DNA of 64,000 nucleotides from Daldinia sp. FL1419 (GCA_025201765.1 MU623487.1:1-64000), one strand, 5' to 3'; counted from the first letter of the stretch, positions 45,779-58,775 are shown. Translations and numbers: made by a program. The notes: a model not told the origin generated them from the letters alone.

Positions 45779-48335
45779 ATGTCCAGTAATCAATTTTCCA
45801 TCCTCGGTTCCTCTCGCGCCCCAGCTGACCCCTCGATCTCTTCCAATGCGACGGCATCAACCAACCAAACACCAAAGAAAAAACACCGCGCAGGACGAAA
45901 GCACAAGAAATCGAGACGGAAGTCGTTCGCTGTCCCCCCAGAGAATTCCCAAGACCAAGTAATACCACAATCTAGCCATAGCGGTAACAGGGCCGGTTTC
46001 TACATGCGTGGTAGAAATCTGAGTAATACAAGCATCGATAGCGAGGCGCTTCTCGACCACAGGCACGCTTATGACTTTCAATTCATATCGCCATAGCATA
46101 ATAACTAATTCAAAGTTAGGGAGCATCAATACCCTCGTCCGCGACGACCTTCTACCCTTGCAGCATCTCTTCACATGCCGCAATCGAGTCGGTCGCGCAT
46201 AATGCAGAGCGGCCAGAGCCATGATCACGAGGAAGTGGAGGAGGATAATAACGAGACCGTGCCTTTATTATCAAGCTCCTCCCGGCAGGACCTTAGCTCT
46301 TCTCGAGGATATGGCTCGGGAGATGGACGACGGAAGAATGACACGTCCGTCAGTCGTCCTGGTTCTAGCAGGTCCGGCAAAAAATCCCAGATGGTCCCTG
46401 TGACGCCATCTGATAAATATAATGTCAACTATCCACCCTCCATTCCTGGAACCCCCACCCTGGGACCTTCGGACCGCCTGGAGATGAGCTTTGGGGATAT
46501 CTTGATGAGAGATGATCTGGCAGAAAGTGTAACTCGGCCTGATAGTATACTCGACTCAAATAACAACCAACTTCGCGATCAATCTCCTTTTGAGAGGCGC
46601 CATACGATTGCGTTGCAGGCACAAGAGGATGTCTGCTTTCCTCAAGAGGGAATGTCGGAACTGGCCGAGGAGGACGCCCAGCAGGCCCGTGACAACCGCA
46701 GCATTCGGACCCAGCGTAGGAAACGCAATAAATGGCCCGATTTGGCCATCCTCGAAGAATGGTCTAGGATTGAGAAGGAGGATCGCAGCGAAGAACGACG
46801 GATGAAGAAAATCACAGAGCCGCAATTAGTTAATGGCAGATTGCGACCGGTTCACAAGGGCTGGTACCGAATAGAGGAAGACGCACCGTATCGATTCACT
46901 TACTTCAACGAGGAGTTCCAAAGCACAATCCACAGTCAGACCATATCAGAACTCGTTCAGCCAGATGCAGGCTTCAAGGAACTTTTCCTCCCAGATCCGC
47001 CGATTCTATCCGATTCGTCTGAAGACGAAAATGATGAACCCCTTGTACAGGTTCCAAGCTCAACCAGAAACGGTGGCGCTACTACAAGAGGACCCTCTCG
47101 TCAGCCATCCTTCACACGCAATTTCCCGACATCCGACCTCAATCTAGGTGCAACTTCTAAGCATCAAGTCTCGACCTCTACAAGCTCCTCGAGGCATCAT
47201 TCAGGTGATCCCAGTCCAATGCGGTCTAAGTCACCGTTTTCTGGTATTAAATCGCCTCCCCCGAACGGAGGGAAGCAACCACGGTACGGCGAGCGTCCCG
47301 TGTGGTGGTTAGATGTTCTAAGCCCGACGGAATCGGAGATGAAGGTACTTGCTAAAGCGTTTGGAATTCATCCTCTGACATCAGAGGATATCATGCTCCA
47401 GGAACAGCGTGAGAAGGTTGAACTATTCCGACATTACTACTTTGTTAATTATAGGTCGTTCGACCAAGACGCCGAATCAGAGAATCACCTAGAACCGGTC
47501 AACATGTATGTCGTGGTATTCCGCGAGGGTGTTATCTCGTTTCATTTCAGCCAAACCCCGCATCCTGCGAATGTTCGACGCAGGGTTCGCCAGTTGAAGG
47601 ATTTTATGATCCTTAGCGCAGACTGGATTAGCTACGCAATCATTGACGACATTACGGACGTTTACCTCCCCCTCATCCAAACTATCGAGGAAGAGGTGGA
47701 CGATATCGACGACAAAATCTTGCAGTTTCATTCTTCCTCTGACCTTTTATCATCCGATAAGGACAAGGAGAAGGGTACAGAAGCGAATGCGGATAATGGC
47801 GGAGATATGCTTCGGCGTGTTGGTGATTGCAGAAAGAAGGTCATGACTCTATACCGACTTCTTGGAAACAAGGCGGACGTTATTAAAGGGTTTGCAAAAC
47901 GCTGTAACGAGCATTGGGAAGTGGCTCCGCGGTCCGAAATCGGGCTATATCTTGGCGATATCCAAGACCATATCGTGACCATGACGGCCAACCTTGGTCA
48001 CTACGAAATGTGAGTTTTGTCTCTTCGGCCCCTCTAGGAATATAACTAACTTGAGTAGGATCCTTGCCCGTTGCCACGCCAATTATATTGCACAAATCAA
48101 TATTCGCATGAACGAACGTCAAGAACAGACTGCCGATGTTCTAGGCAAACTTACCGTCCTCGGCACCATCGTTTTGCCTATGAACATCATCACCGGCCTC
48201 TGGGGTATGAACGTCTGGGTCCCAGGCCAGGAATACGAAGGCGACTTGAAGTGGTTCTTCGCCATCACTGCGGGACTACTCATATTCGGCCTTGCCTGCT
48301 TTATCATCGCGAAGAGGGTATATAATATCGTCTAA
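45779..48335 (+). CDS. CorA-family Mg2+ transporter, MNR2/ALR type
   Basis: Exons 45779-46062, 46120-48009 and 48059-48335 join to 816 aa. The long N terminus is Ser-rich and basic (KKKHRAGRKHKKSRRK near residue 33). The CorA cytosolic domain begins about residue 490 (WWLDVLSPTESEMKVLAKAF, HPLTSEDIMLQEQREKVELF). It is followed by the helix QTIEEEVDDIDDKIL and the stalk, then two C-terminal membrane helices that flank the signature GMN (GLWGMNVWVPG). This fungal branch includes yeast Alr1/Alr2 (plasma membrane) and Mnr2 (vacuole). The long N terminus leans to Mnr2, which is an inference. The first intron must use a GC donor (AG|GCACGC) to keep the SIDSEALLDHR-EHQYPRPRRPS join. A GT alternative would delete part of that motif. 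The second intron is 49 nt. Confidence 0.93.
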
Positions 48336-49439
48336 ACTACAACTGCCGACATTCGATACCGCGCATATGTTACACTTGCCCCACGATGCGAGCAACAATC
48401 TAGGGTAATACGATATCTTAGACTGCCCCGATCGGCAGGATTAACCATTTATATTCGATACCGTGCCGGGTGCTTGCGTGATAGCCCATGTCACCTAGCC
48501 ACCAAGGTACTCATTTTTCAACCGCATCACGAGCCGGCAGAACAGATTACGGCAGCATATTATGCATACGTAATCGTACGAAGAACAGCTTTTTAACGTC
48601 ATTTTTCATTCAGCATTTTAGAACACGGACGCCGCAATGCAAATTACCTTACCGAATACACGGGGAACGGACATTGGCGTCCTGGGATAGGGAATAGGGG
48701 AGCCGAGGAGTTGGTTGTGATTAGGCTGGGCTATTGATATATCGCCTTGAGTAATTGGCTAGTATATACAGCACTGGCGTATTATATTCACATTCGTACG
48801 GAGTTAGAGTTGAATAGAAGCGTTTGACAGCGGTATCAAAGAAGTATCTTATAGAATGACATATTGATTCCAGACTTTCTATAATATTTTTTTTTTACTT
48901 CTATTATCGTGTGCGTAAGACCAATATTTGCTATACTAATAAATAGGACGACTAGGGAACTATTGATAGATAACTTTTGATCAGACCAGAATAAAAAGCA
49001 GCAATCTCGAGCATGTGAAGCTGATTAATCCTACCAAAGATGTGGCTGTGGAAGTATCTAGACGTGGCGAATTCCCTTTCCCTAGCTCAAGCCTCACCGC
49101 GCAACCATTGGCCAGCCTCGCATACGCCAAGCCTTTTAGGTACGTTGTATGCTTTGTACCCCGACCCCACTTAACATCAAGCTCTTAACTTTATCTTTCA
49201 TTCCCTGCTGTTTAGAAATTTCGCCTTTCCCCAAATACAACAACCGAAAGCCAATTCATCCATTCGCGAAATCCATCGATTTAAGGGACGCGATTATCGA
49301 ATTGATCTCCGCCGATTATATGACAACTATCATCGACATATCATCTACCCATATATACCAGATCAATTAACCAGGCCAAGTCGGAAAAAGAAGTAAATAA
49401 AAAAACGAACAAACACACACACACGGCACCGGATCAAAA
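48336..49439. other. Intergenic region
   Basis: 3' flank of the Mg2+ transporter gene and promoter of U2AF35. T-run 48888-48896 and a CA repeat just before 49425. No gene supported. Confidence 0.4.
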
Positions 49440-50069
49440 ATGGCCAACTTCCTCGCCTCCATCTTCGGCACGGAGCAAGACAAGGTCAACTGCTCGTTCT
49501 ATTACAAGATAGGGGCGTGTCGGCACGGGGACCGGTGCAGTCGGAAGCACGTGAAGCCGTCGTACTCGCAGACCATCCTCCTGCCCTCGCTGTACCAGAA
49601 CCCGGTGCACGACGCGCGCGCCCGCTTGACGCCGGAGCAGTGCGCGAACCACTTCGACGCCTTCTACGAGGACTTGTGGTGCGAGCTGTGCCGATACGGA
49701 GAGCTCGAGGAACTCGTCGTCTGCGACAACACAAACGACCACCTGGTCGGCAACGTCTACGCCCGCTTCAAGTACGAGGAGTCCGCCCAGAAGGCCTGCG
49801 ACGAACTCAATTCCCGCTGGTACGCCGGACGCCCCGTCTACTGCGAGCTTAGCCCCGTGACGGACTTCCGGGAGGCTTGTTGTAGGCTGAATAGTGGAGA
49901 GGGGTGTGTTAGAGGGGGCTTTTGCAATTTCATCCACAGAAAGAATCCCTCGCCCGAGTTGGAGCGCGACCTTACCCTCTCGACCAAGAAGTGGCTGAAG
50001 ATGAGAGGCCGCGATGAGAAGAGCGTTAGTAGGAGCCCGAGCCCGGAACCGACGCGCAAGCGGTATTAG
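49440..50069 (+). CDS. U2AF small subunit (U2AF35), splicing factor
   Basis: One uninterrupted exon encodes 209 aa. Order: MANFLASIFGTEQDKVNCSF, first CCCH zinc finger (C-x7-C-x5-C-x3-H, about residues 18-37), the atypical RRM called UHM (about 45-145, with NDHLVGNVYARFKYEESAQK), second zinc finger (EACCR then GGFCNFIH, about 150-172), and a short RS-like tail (SVSRSPSPEPTRKRY). U2AF35 reads the 3' splice-site AG and, with U2AF65, recruits U2 snRNP. The gene is intronless and its first 400 bases are markedly GC-rich, with G/C-ending codons unlike the neighbours. The tail is much shorter than in animals, as in other fungi. Confidence 0.96.
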   Translation: MANFLASIFGTEQDKVNCSFYYKIGACRHGDRCSRKHVKPSYSQTILLPSLYQNPVHDARARLTPEQCANHFDAFYEDLWCELCRYGELEELVVCDNTNDHLVGNVYARFKYEESAQKACDELNSRWYAGRPVYCELSPVTDFREACCRLNSGEGCVRGGFCNFIHRKNPSPELERDLTLSTKKWLKMRGRDEKSVSRSPSPEPTRKRY

Positions 50070-51203
50070 GGGGGGAAGATATTGATACCTTAGGAGAAAC
50101 GGGCTTGGTTTTTTTTTTCCTTGGAGAGCGTATTGTCCCTGCGTCGGGATTCCCACGAGAATAAAGCTAGCATCCGGATCAAGTTACGAAATGGGCCAAA
50201 AAAAAACCCCCGGCAACCACGAGCGTGTTCTATCAATACCACCAGTCGAGATGAGAGATGAGTCGAGATACTACAAGATATCATAAGCCCGGAACAAGGG
50301 GAAGAGAGAGCAAGCTTCAACGAGAACGCGCTCGCGGCGGAAATTTAATAAAAAAGAAATCTAGAAATACACGACCCGGGATAAAACACCCCTTAGACCG
50401 GTTCGTCTCTCTGTTATTGTGTTAACACTACTAGGAAAGGAGATACTGAGCGAGTAAAATAGGCCGCTCTTAATTCCACACAAAAAAACGGTATCGTTTA
50501 CCTACCTACGATTTCCTCGGTCTAAAGAAAACGGTTGTGGTGGTTATTAAGTACCTATGGTAGTTAGGAGAAGGCGTCAAGGGGTAGTAATTCATATGTA
50601 CCAGTAACTGATCCAGTTTAAAAGCTTCAGAAGGCCGAATAGATCCAGATGTCTTTGTTACTCTTGTCCACATAATGTGAATCCTGCAAGCATAATATAA
50701 AGTCACCACATCCCCAAGAATTATTCCTACGACTTCAACTTCATTAACAGGGTCTCTTTTTCCGTCTTACTATATCTAGTCTACCGGCTCTAAAACCCAG
50801 TGGTTGATCCCCAAGCCCCCGTCCCACCTCTGCTTTGCTCCTTATTGCCAGAAAGCGAGATACCTACACATGCAGCATGCTCCTAGACCATACCACCCAT
50901 CCATCCATCCATCCATCCATCCATCCTCTCGCCCCCGATTCCCAACCACAAATGTAATAATCATCCAGCAACCAAAAAATAAAAATAAAAGCCAATTATT
51001 GTTGTTGAATAATTATGTATAATTCGGCTCATTAATCCTCCATCCCCCCGGTCAAGAAGCAAGTCGATCCAGACGAAGTGAAGCGAAGCGAAGTGAGTAT
51101 CCCCAAAGCGATGAATGAGTCTTGGTAGCCGTACGATACCGCGTTTCCTAGGTCTTGCCCTTAAATCATGCCTAATGTATTAAGACAAAACTCGCCGTCC
51201 AAA
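50070..51203. other. Convergent intergenic region, U2AF35 to Osh6/7
   Basis: 3' flanks of both genes. A CCAT tetranucleotide tract lies at about 50898-50925. No gene supported. Confidence 0.45.
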
Positions 51204-53115
51204 TCACCCATCGGCATCGAAGAACACATTATTACTGTCCGCCGTATCCTCCCTCTTAAGGGTACCTTTCGCCGGCGGTAAATCCTTCTTCAAATCGCTC
51301 GTGAAATCGAGCAGCGGCCCGTCTTCCGCTTGGCGTCCCGTCGATTGCAGCATGGAGGCGATGTCCTTACTACCCGTCTTTTCGAGCGGTGGCGGCGCGG
51401 AATTATTCGTTGTCTGAGTTGACGTATTAGTATCGTTCTGGCCGAAGTCGATTAAATCTTGCGTTTCGCCTTGGGAAGCCGAACCCTGTTTTTGTTCTGC
51501 CGCATGAGGGTGCGGGTGCCCGCCTGGCGGAATTATGCTCCAGTCCTTAGATTTCTGCCCCGGTATCACGGGGTATATCGACATGATCTGCTCGGCTTGC
51601 TTTTCGGGCGTCGTAGCGTCGCTAAGTTCCAAGTCAGTAGATGTATCTTGAAAGAGCCGTCATCCCAAGAGGGTGTCACGCACATGTGGGCGTTAATAAT
51701 CCATTCCAAATGATCCGCATCGTCTCCCGTGCCGCCGTAGTCCTTGTCTACCCGCCGGAATAGCCGTGGATGCCATTCTACACCTGCCGCTGCCCTACTA
51801 GCCGCTTCTTCGCGTTGCCGGTCCTCGACCTTGGTTTTTTCGTCCGTCGCCAGTTCGTGGTTCCTGTCCTTAACTGCTTGGGCAGTTTTTTGCCATAATT
51901 TTTGCGACTCTCGCTCGTCTTGCTCCTCCAGTGGTCGTACGCGCGGTTTCGAGGGTTTTACTTTTCGGGCGTCGAAAAACATCTCCTTATGCCCGTTCTT
52001 CACAACTTGTTAGCTACCGACAAAACGATACTTACTACGCGCAACCTACCCTAAGGTCCTTGACGAACATCTCTTCGCTCCATAAACCTGACAGTTCGAA
52101 CAGGATTTGTCCGGTCTTTTCGTCCTTTATCGTGCCGCCAATCGCATTGTATGTACCGCTGACCCATCCCTTCGTCTTAAAGTCGACGTCAGCTGTAAGG
52201 CCTAATTCGGGACACCTGACCACGCTGTGATCGCCTAATTCGTATTTCATGTTGCCAAATAGGATTCCTCGCGCGTACATATTAGGTTGTGTTAACCAAC
52301 TAGAGATGCATTAGCTTATGAGGCATAGAGAACCTTTTGGATTCTACGTACTATCTTTCCCCTTGCTTAGGATCCTTGCCCCTATTCAAGAGGCTAAGCA
52401 CGGCGATACCTTCCATAAGACTTGCAGCCGAATTTCCCAGGAACTTGCTCCTAGGTTTTAAAGTGCCGTCAATGCGGATATGGTGTTCAGGGGCCATGTA
52501 AAAGTAGCTCGACTTAGGGGGGTGATGCGAAGTCTGCTCGGAAATGTAGTAGGCGCGAGTGTTGTCCGGCAAATCCCAATAGCAGGAAAACACTTCTCCG
52601 AGAATCGGGTTTAGAGGCTTTTTGACTCCCCTATTTCCGCATGTCAGCAAACATTGTACGGCCCGCGAAGTAGGATATAGGGGGTCCGTACGGTGGTCTA
52701 ATATGCCATCCGCTAAGGTAAAACTTAACGACGGAGACGAAGCGTTCGACCGGATCTTCGATGCCGGGAATAGGGAGAAGCATTTCCGGGTGACACATGA
52801 AGCTGTAGTTATTTCACGTTAACCTCTAGGCTGTAGACTCTATATAATATTGGTTTTCGGGGTACGCACTTGGTGATTCGTTCTAACATACTTCGAGGCT
52901 CGAGAATAAACGTAGGTAGGACAACGCGGCTGAGATCAGCGCCAGGCCGCAGTTGCGAAATAATATGCGTCAAGACTATCCAAGCCGTCCCATTAGCTAT
53001 AGAAAACACCGGTATACCGGAGAGGCTTACCGTTGCCCTGCTCGGGCTCCATGATGGAGGTATCATCGTCCTCGGCGCCCTCCCCGGACGACCTACTACC
53101 TTCGAACAGCGACAT
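51204..53115 (-). CDS. Oxysterol-binding-protein family, Osh6/Osh7 type
   Basis: Seven exons (53031-53115, 52870-52975, 52692-52802, 52352-52630, 52050-52299, 51684-51997, 51204-51621) join to 520 aa. Motifs in order: LTHIISQLRPGADLSRVVLP, FILEPRSMLERITNF, SGWHIRPPGVKKPLNPILGE, YYISEQTSHHPP (signature EQxSHHPP at about 132-139), KSRFLGNS-like PRSKFLGNSAASLMEG, YWLTQPNMYARGILFG, TYNAIGGTIKDEKTG and KVRPL-like PRVRPLEEQDERESQKLW. There is no PH domain, and the match is closest to yeast Osh6/Osh7, which exchange phosphatidylserine for PI4P at ER-plasma-membrane contacts. The tail after residue 385 is disordered with DLIDF. All six introns are GT-AG, four of them with CTGAC or CTAA branch sites, and every join restores a family motif. 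Confidence 0.94.
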
Positions 53116-55084
53116 AAACGTCAGCGATCTAATACGCCTAAGGGAGCAAGCTATACTGTCCGGAGGGGAGATAGGGGTTCAATGGGTTAAAATGCAGCTC
53201 TAAGGTTGCAATACGTTCGCTTGGAAGAAATGTAGCAGCTGGATAAAAAAATAAAAAAAAAAAAAATAAAAAAATAGACAACCATTACATACTAGCATTC
53301 GACTGAGTCCGGCGACGACGGGCTAGACCCGACGTGATCTTTCCCGCGTGCATAATTTTTTTTTCTCTCCTCTTTCTTTATATCTATTAGTTGCGCTGTA
53401 CGTAATATACTATGCCAAGGGCAACGGTAAAAAGAAAAAGAAAAAAAAAAAGGTAACGAAATATCAGTTAGCCCTCTTTAAGGCTGGCCGCGGAAATGTT
53501 GCAAGTAATATCGACAAAGGGCCAAGGAGAGGTCGCAAACCGAAGAGTCAACTTGCTAGGTTGCTACTTGCCTGCCCTCTCTGTAAGTCCTAACCTAGGA
53601 GCCTAGCCTAGCATCTAACCTAGGCGGGCTGTGTATTGTATTGTATTGTATTGTATTGTATTGTATTGTATTGTATTGTATTGTATTGTATTGTATTGTA
53701 CAGTGGATGTACCCCTCCCCACGCTGAGAGGTCTTGGGGCTTGGTTGGAGAGGGCTTTATCGGGCTGTTATCGATTAGGAGATCCTTGCACTTACCGCAA
53801 AAAAATCGAAGGAGACCTACCCCTAAACCGCAGGGGGGCTGACCGATGACCTCACTAATACCAGCAAGGATCGACTTTTACGGTGGGCGAGCGAACTGTC
53901 AGTTTGGAGCACGCAAAGGGTAGATAGAAAGTATGTAACTAAGAGGAAAGTTAATAAATTACAATACAATTCAAGACAAAACAAGACAAGATAAAGCTTG
54001 GTAGCTACCTAGGTCGTTTATACGTATACATAGTGGGCACAAATAGCGGTGCCTGATTTGGGAACGAACAAGGGATGATGAATTAATTGATGGTGAGCAA
54101 AGCCCCCGGCATGGGTAAAAATGCATCCTATTTCGCATCCCATTCAGCTCAACTACCTCCTAAGGTTACCTTATTGCATGGTAACCACCCCCAATAATAT
54201 CGGTGGAAATATCTTTAACCTAGGCATTACTAATAGACATCCATGGATGAATCTGCAATGATTCACAATATGATCCAAAAGTATCTTATTAGTTACGTAG
54301 TGGGCTCGAATGGCAGAGAAGGGCATGATTGACGTATTAACATAACGTATCCACTGAGCTGGAGGCCACGAGGTTCAGGGGGAGGGGGAGGGAGACGGAA
54401 GCGATGACGTACGCCAATTGGGTAATGTATATCATTTGTATCATTTTTTATCTACCTAGTTAACTAAGTTAGTTACTAACTATGTAATACACTATACTTA
54501 GGTAGGTATATAACTATTATATTCCAGTCGAGATTAACCTAGGTGCCTAAATAGTGTAATGGTGTAATACCTAGCATAAGTCCCTTGGTTCTCTCTGTAG
54601 CTAATGTCTTCTTAACTAGGTTAATAGAAATAGACAAAGCAAAGAGCCACTCCTGTCTTCTCAATACGTACAATCAAGTAACTACAAAAATAAAAGCTAC
54701 AAGTTTCGACACCGATAAAAAAATAATCGAGGCTTTTTTTCTATCGAAGTTCGAACCTAGCTTACCACCTAAGCTTTAACAGATATATGCAGACAGTTCC
54801 AGTCGTCCCTCAACAACCAAAAATTCTAGATGCAAAGGCCGATTTTCGGCCAGGCTTATCGCCGTTCTTGGTTTTTTTTTTCTTTTTTTTTTCTTGCGCC
54901 TCTGGGATGCACCTAGCCGACCTCTCATCTCTTTCTCTCTCTTCTTTTATTTCTGGCCGGTGACGCCCCATCTCTTTGCTCGAATAACTGCAAGGGGGGG
55001 TATCTTGACATAGCATTACTACAAGGGCCTAACGCCCTTCCGGTGCAAAGTTATGCAGACTATCTGCATGAATCATGTTCTCGT
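53116..55084. other. Intergenic region with microsatellite
   Basis: Osh6/7 promoter side and the 3' flank of the large unknown gene. A-rich runs at 53245-53274, a TGTAT microsatellite at 53633-53700, TAGGT-type repeats near 54010 and 54500, and T-runs near 54872-54893. No gene supported. Confidence 0.45.
53633..53700. repeat. (TGTAT)n pentanucleotide microsatellite, about 13.6 units
   Basis: Perfect pentanucleotide repeat without interruption. It opens long artificial-looking ORFs in several frames, which are not genes. Confidence 0.95.
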
Positions 55085-58000
55085 TTAATCGTGCCGAACC
55101 CCATCATTTTCCCCTACTAAGGCGCGACCCTTTGACTGGCGCGGGTAGAACCGAACAAAGTCTATCTCTTTCTATATCCGGGCTCTGTTAGTCTTCAAAC
55201 AAACTCAACAACTTATTCAGGAACTAATAAAACTTACCAAAACTATCCTCGAATAATATCGTTATATCATCGTGCTCGCCGGCGAAATCGGGCATGTCCA
55301 GACACAAAAATGCCATCTCATCCGACTTGTCACCGCCTTCATGTGGAGTTTTCGGCAGCGGGAACTTGGCGTCAGCTAGTTTCAAGCCCGCTTTTCCATT
55401 TCGGTTGAACGACTCGAATACATCCGTACCCTTTAGTATGAACCCCATACATTGCCCGTGATGCCAATCTTCGAAAAATGCTAGCAGTTGAACCGTCTTT
55501 TCTTGTTGCACTACCTGGACTCGCGTAGTGCCAGCCTCCCATTTTTTGTGAATGGGTACTACCATTCTTCGCCGCGAGATGTTTAGGCTTGTAGCGATAC
55601 CATCGAAGAGTACCGAGTATCCCGTGAGCCCCGCTTGGAATGCATGCAGGTCCCGGAAGCTCGGAAACCTATAGGTACGCACGGTTGGTCCACGTTGGAT
55701 GGTATTCTGCATACTTGCAAATTCGCGATGCGATTCGCGAGGTACAAGGGTTTCCAATATGGAAACCGTTAGATCGACTTGTGCCTGTCGTAGAACCTGC
55801 AGCGTCAGGATGTCCTTGGTGCCGAGCCTGAGCTTGAGCTCTCCCGGTGCGACGTTGATTCGGTCTGTAATTGTGCTGACCACACCAACTCCGCCTTTAT
55901 CCAATGATTCGATTTCAACTCTAAGCTTCTCCGCCAACACCGTTGGTGGAACTTCTGAATATTTATCGTTGATAATACGAGCACGTTGCCAAGGTAGGCG
56001 CTGGATGGCCGGAAGGCCTCCTTTTGTATCGCTGATGCTGTCTGTCATGTTCATACCCTCCAAAGGAACTTCTGTAATAATTTCCTCGTCTTGGTTCACA
56101 TATGTCCCCGTAATCATTTTCAGGACCATCTCGCGCTCTTGATCGTCATTGAACGTCAAAACCATTCGACCTTTATTCTTCCCGTCGTTGAAGTCTAGCT
56201 GCAGGACCGGAGCGCGCTCTTCGCCTCGCAACAGAGCGAAATGGACAGGAAGCTGCGGCGGGAACAAATGAGTTACTCCACTCAGCGTTCGTATTCTCGG
56301 CCCAGTAACAACGGCAAGTCGGAAACCTCGGTGGAAAGTCCTGGGTCCGGTCGGACTATTCTCCTTCAGAAGCTTCTCGAACAACCCTATGGAGCATTGC
56401 CCTATGGGCTCTTTAGGGAACGTCCTTCCCTGGGGATTGGAATCAAAGTAGTGAAAGCCGCGGAGGACGGTGGTGTGCTTTGTAACCTCGTCCTTTCGCG
56501 GATATAGGTAGGATTGGACTTTGGAGCTGAAATCGTACATGCTCCATAGCATCCGGTAGTCTTGCTGCGAGCATTCAACAGAAAGCATAAAGCCTCGGGG
56601 CAATTTGATATCTATCTGAGTAGAATCTGGTTTCCATTTAACATCTTGCCATGTTAAACCTGCTTTCTTGTCTGTCTGTATGCGCAACGAAACGGACCCG
56701 TTTTGACTAGCAATAACGAAGTTGAGATTTGGGTCGTTCTGCGATCGGACAACCGACAGCAAGCAGGGGAAACAAGCCTGTCTTGAATCCGTTCCTTGTT
56801 CCATAAAGTATACGTTGGTCATTACTCGGCCAAAATTAAAATACTTAGCGGTATCGCCAATCGGTAGAGCTTCAAGAGCATCCATAGTACGAGTTGGCTG
56901 GTTTACAGCGGCAACAGCCGAGCCCCAAATTCCATTGAGAAGGGCAACTATATCTTGGCTCACAGTCGGATACTCTACCCAGATGGATTTATCCATTGTC
57001 TGCGGGAGGAAAGGCTCTTCGGGCGGCAGGAAACCATTTCGCTTCATAGACCCAGATAGTTTCCTTAAGTTAGATATGTAGACTTGCCTAACTTCGCCCA
57101 GCTCGCCATCTACAGGGCTATATTTGCCTTCCGCTATCTCGGGAAGGGCTTGCTCTAATAGCCAGTATCCCTTTGCCAAATCTGTATAAGCTTGGTATCT
57201 GCCCATGAGAAGACGCGGCTCGTCGGGGTCTGCTGGACGGCTTCTAATAATTGTCTCCAGAGCAGTTCGTCCCTTCAAAAACCACCATAGAGCTGCTCGG
57301 CACATGTCATCGGGCCGGGAAGTGCCCAAGGGCCTATATTGCTCCGCGTGCAGACGGAATAACTCATACAAGTGCTTCGTACGAACAATAAATAATTCTA
57401 ACGCATCGACATCAGCCGAAACTACCACTTCCTGGAGCTTGCGCGTAGTCTTTTCTGGAGAAGGCGGGAATCCGCGGGAAGGATTCCGCGTAATCGGTGT
57501 TGCTTTGTGAGAGACATCGGGAGTTGAATGGACAGAGTTCGAATACAGAGATGTGGGGCTGTCACCAGTGTGGCTTGTTTTGACACGTACTTCATCGGGT
57601 GACACTGGTCGTTGTGACACGGTGCGCACCATGTCGAAATTCGGCAGTGCGTCATGGGTTGGTAGAGGGGGTAGAGGCGATCTAGGTGGAGCTGTGGAAG
57701 GGCCGTTTACAGAAGCTTGGGGTATAGGTGAGGGTCGCAAGGGAGATCTCGTAGATTGAGTTCTCAGTACAGAGGAGATGGAATCCTGTAGCGAAGGCGA
57801 CGGGGGAGGTTGTTCCCTCTGGGACATGGTTCTTTCCGGAGGTGGTGTCGGCTCCTGCATGGTTGGTACCGAGATTTGCTTCAAGCGCGGCGGCGTATCC
57901 CGGACCGGCTCCGGAGAAGAACCTGGATCATCCCACTGGTGGTGAGAATTAGCGCTAGCGGACCTCATCGCTTCCGCAAACGCCATTCCTTCGGCCTGTC

Positions 58001-58775
58001 GTTGCTGCTGCTGCTGTATCTCGATAAACGAGCGGCGGTTTTCATCCTTCTGACTACTAGTACCCAAAAAGCGGGTACGGGAAGCTTCGCCTGGCGGAAC
58101 GATACGAGGCTTAGGCGGCTCAGGATCGGGAATAGGGGCAGGCCCTGGCTCCTCTAATCGGAAATCTGAGATCGTGGAGAAGCCCGTCTGAGTTCTACGT
58201 ATAGGACCAGGTACGAACTCATCTTCCTTCTGTTGTACCTCTTGGAACGCCCCAACTTGCCTAGCGTATTCGTGACCTTCTTTCGTGGGTGGGATCGGCG
58301 CCGAGAGTGGTGTAGATTTAGATCTCTTTCTCCTACCGATCTCGGCCACAACAGTTTCGCACTCGTCACCGCCTTCGCCAATGATCTCGGGGTAAGTATC
58401 AGCAAATCGAACAGTAAGTCCCTTGTTCTTCTTCGGTCGAGACGGGCTGCGTGATCGCACCCGCTGTTGAGATTCATTATCAACCCCCAGGGTTTGCGGG
58501 AATCGGCTAACTTTAGACGTATCAAGAGCCAGAGTCGGTGGGCCCCGGTTAACAGTTTGGGGTGGCTGAGGAACGGGGTGAGAGACGGTCAGTCGGTCTG
58601 AGTGACCAAGAAAGTCGGATATGTCGTTTGCACTCTCTTCGTTGGTCAATTTTCTGTCCCTAGCCGTGCTGCTACTACCAAACAACTTCCCCATTATACG
58701 ATCCCGTCGCCGAGAACCTTCATTATGCGCATCGTTCTCCATCGTCGGTCTTGATTTCGCGGGGTACACCAACAT
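55085..58775 (-). CDS. Large fungal protein of unknown function
   Basis: Exons 55238-58775 and 55085-55161 join over a 76-nt intron (GTAAGT, GACTAAC, ATAG) to 1204 aa, ending DSFDFVRFYPRQSKGRALVG plus ten residues. Without the splice the frame stops four codons after the donor. The second in-frame Met (residue 12, MENDAHNEG) may be the real start. Residues 1-440 are disordered and rich in Ser, Pro and Arg, with a QQQQQ run. About 450-620 is a helical block (ADVDALELFIVRTKHLYELF, then MCRAALWWFLKGRTALETII). About 640-1180 is a folded beta-rich region. I do not recognise a named domain. No signal peptide or membrane segment is visible. The disordered head suggests a cytosolic scaffold or signalling protein, but that is only an impression. 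Confidence 0.8.

Noticed and set aside
49434..50156. 240-codon minus-strand ORF over U2AF35
   Set aside because: It is the antisense shadow of a GC-rich coding exon; the plus-strand protein matches U2AF35 from end to end.
53631..53849. ORFs with MYCIVLYCIVLYC repeats
   Set aside because: Translation of the TGTAT microsatellite.
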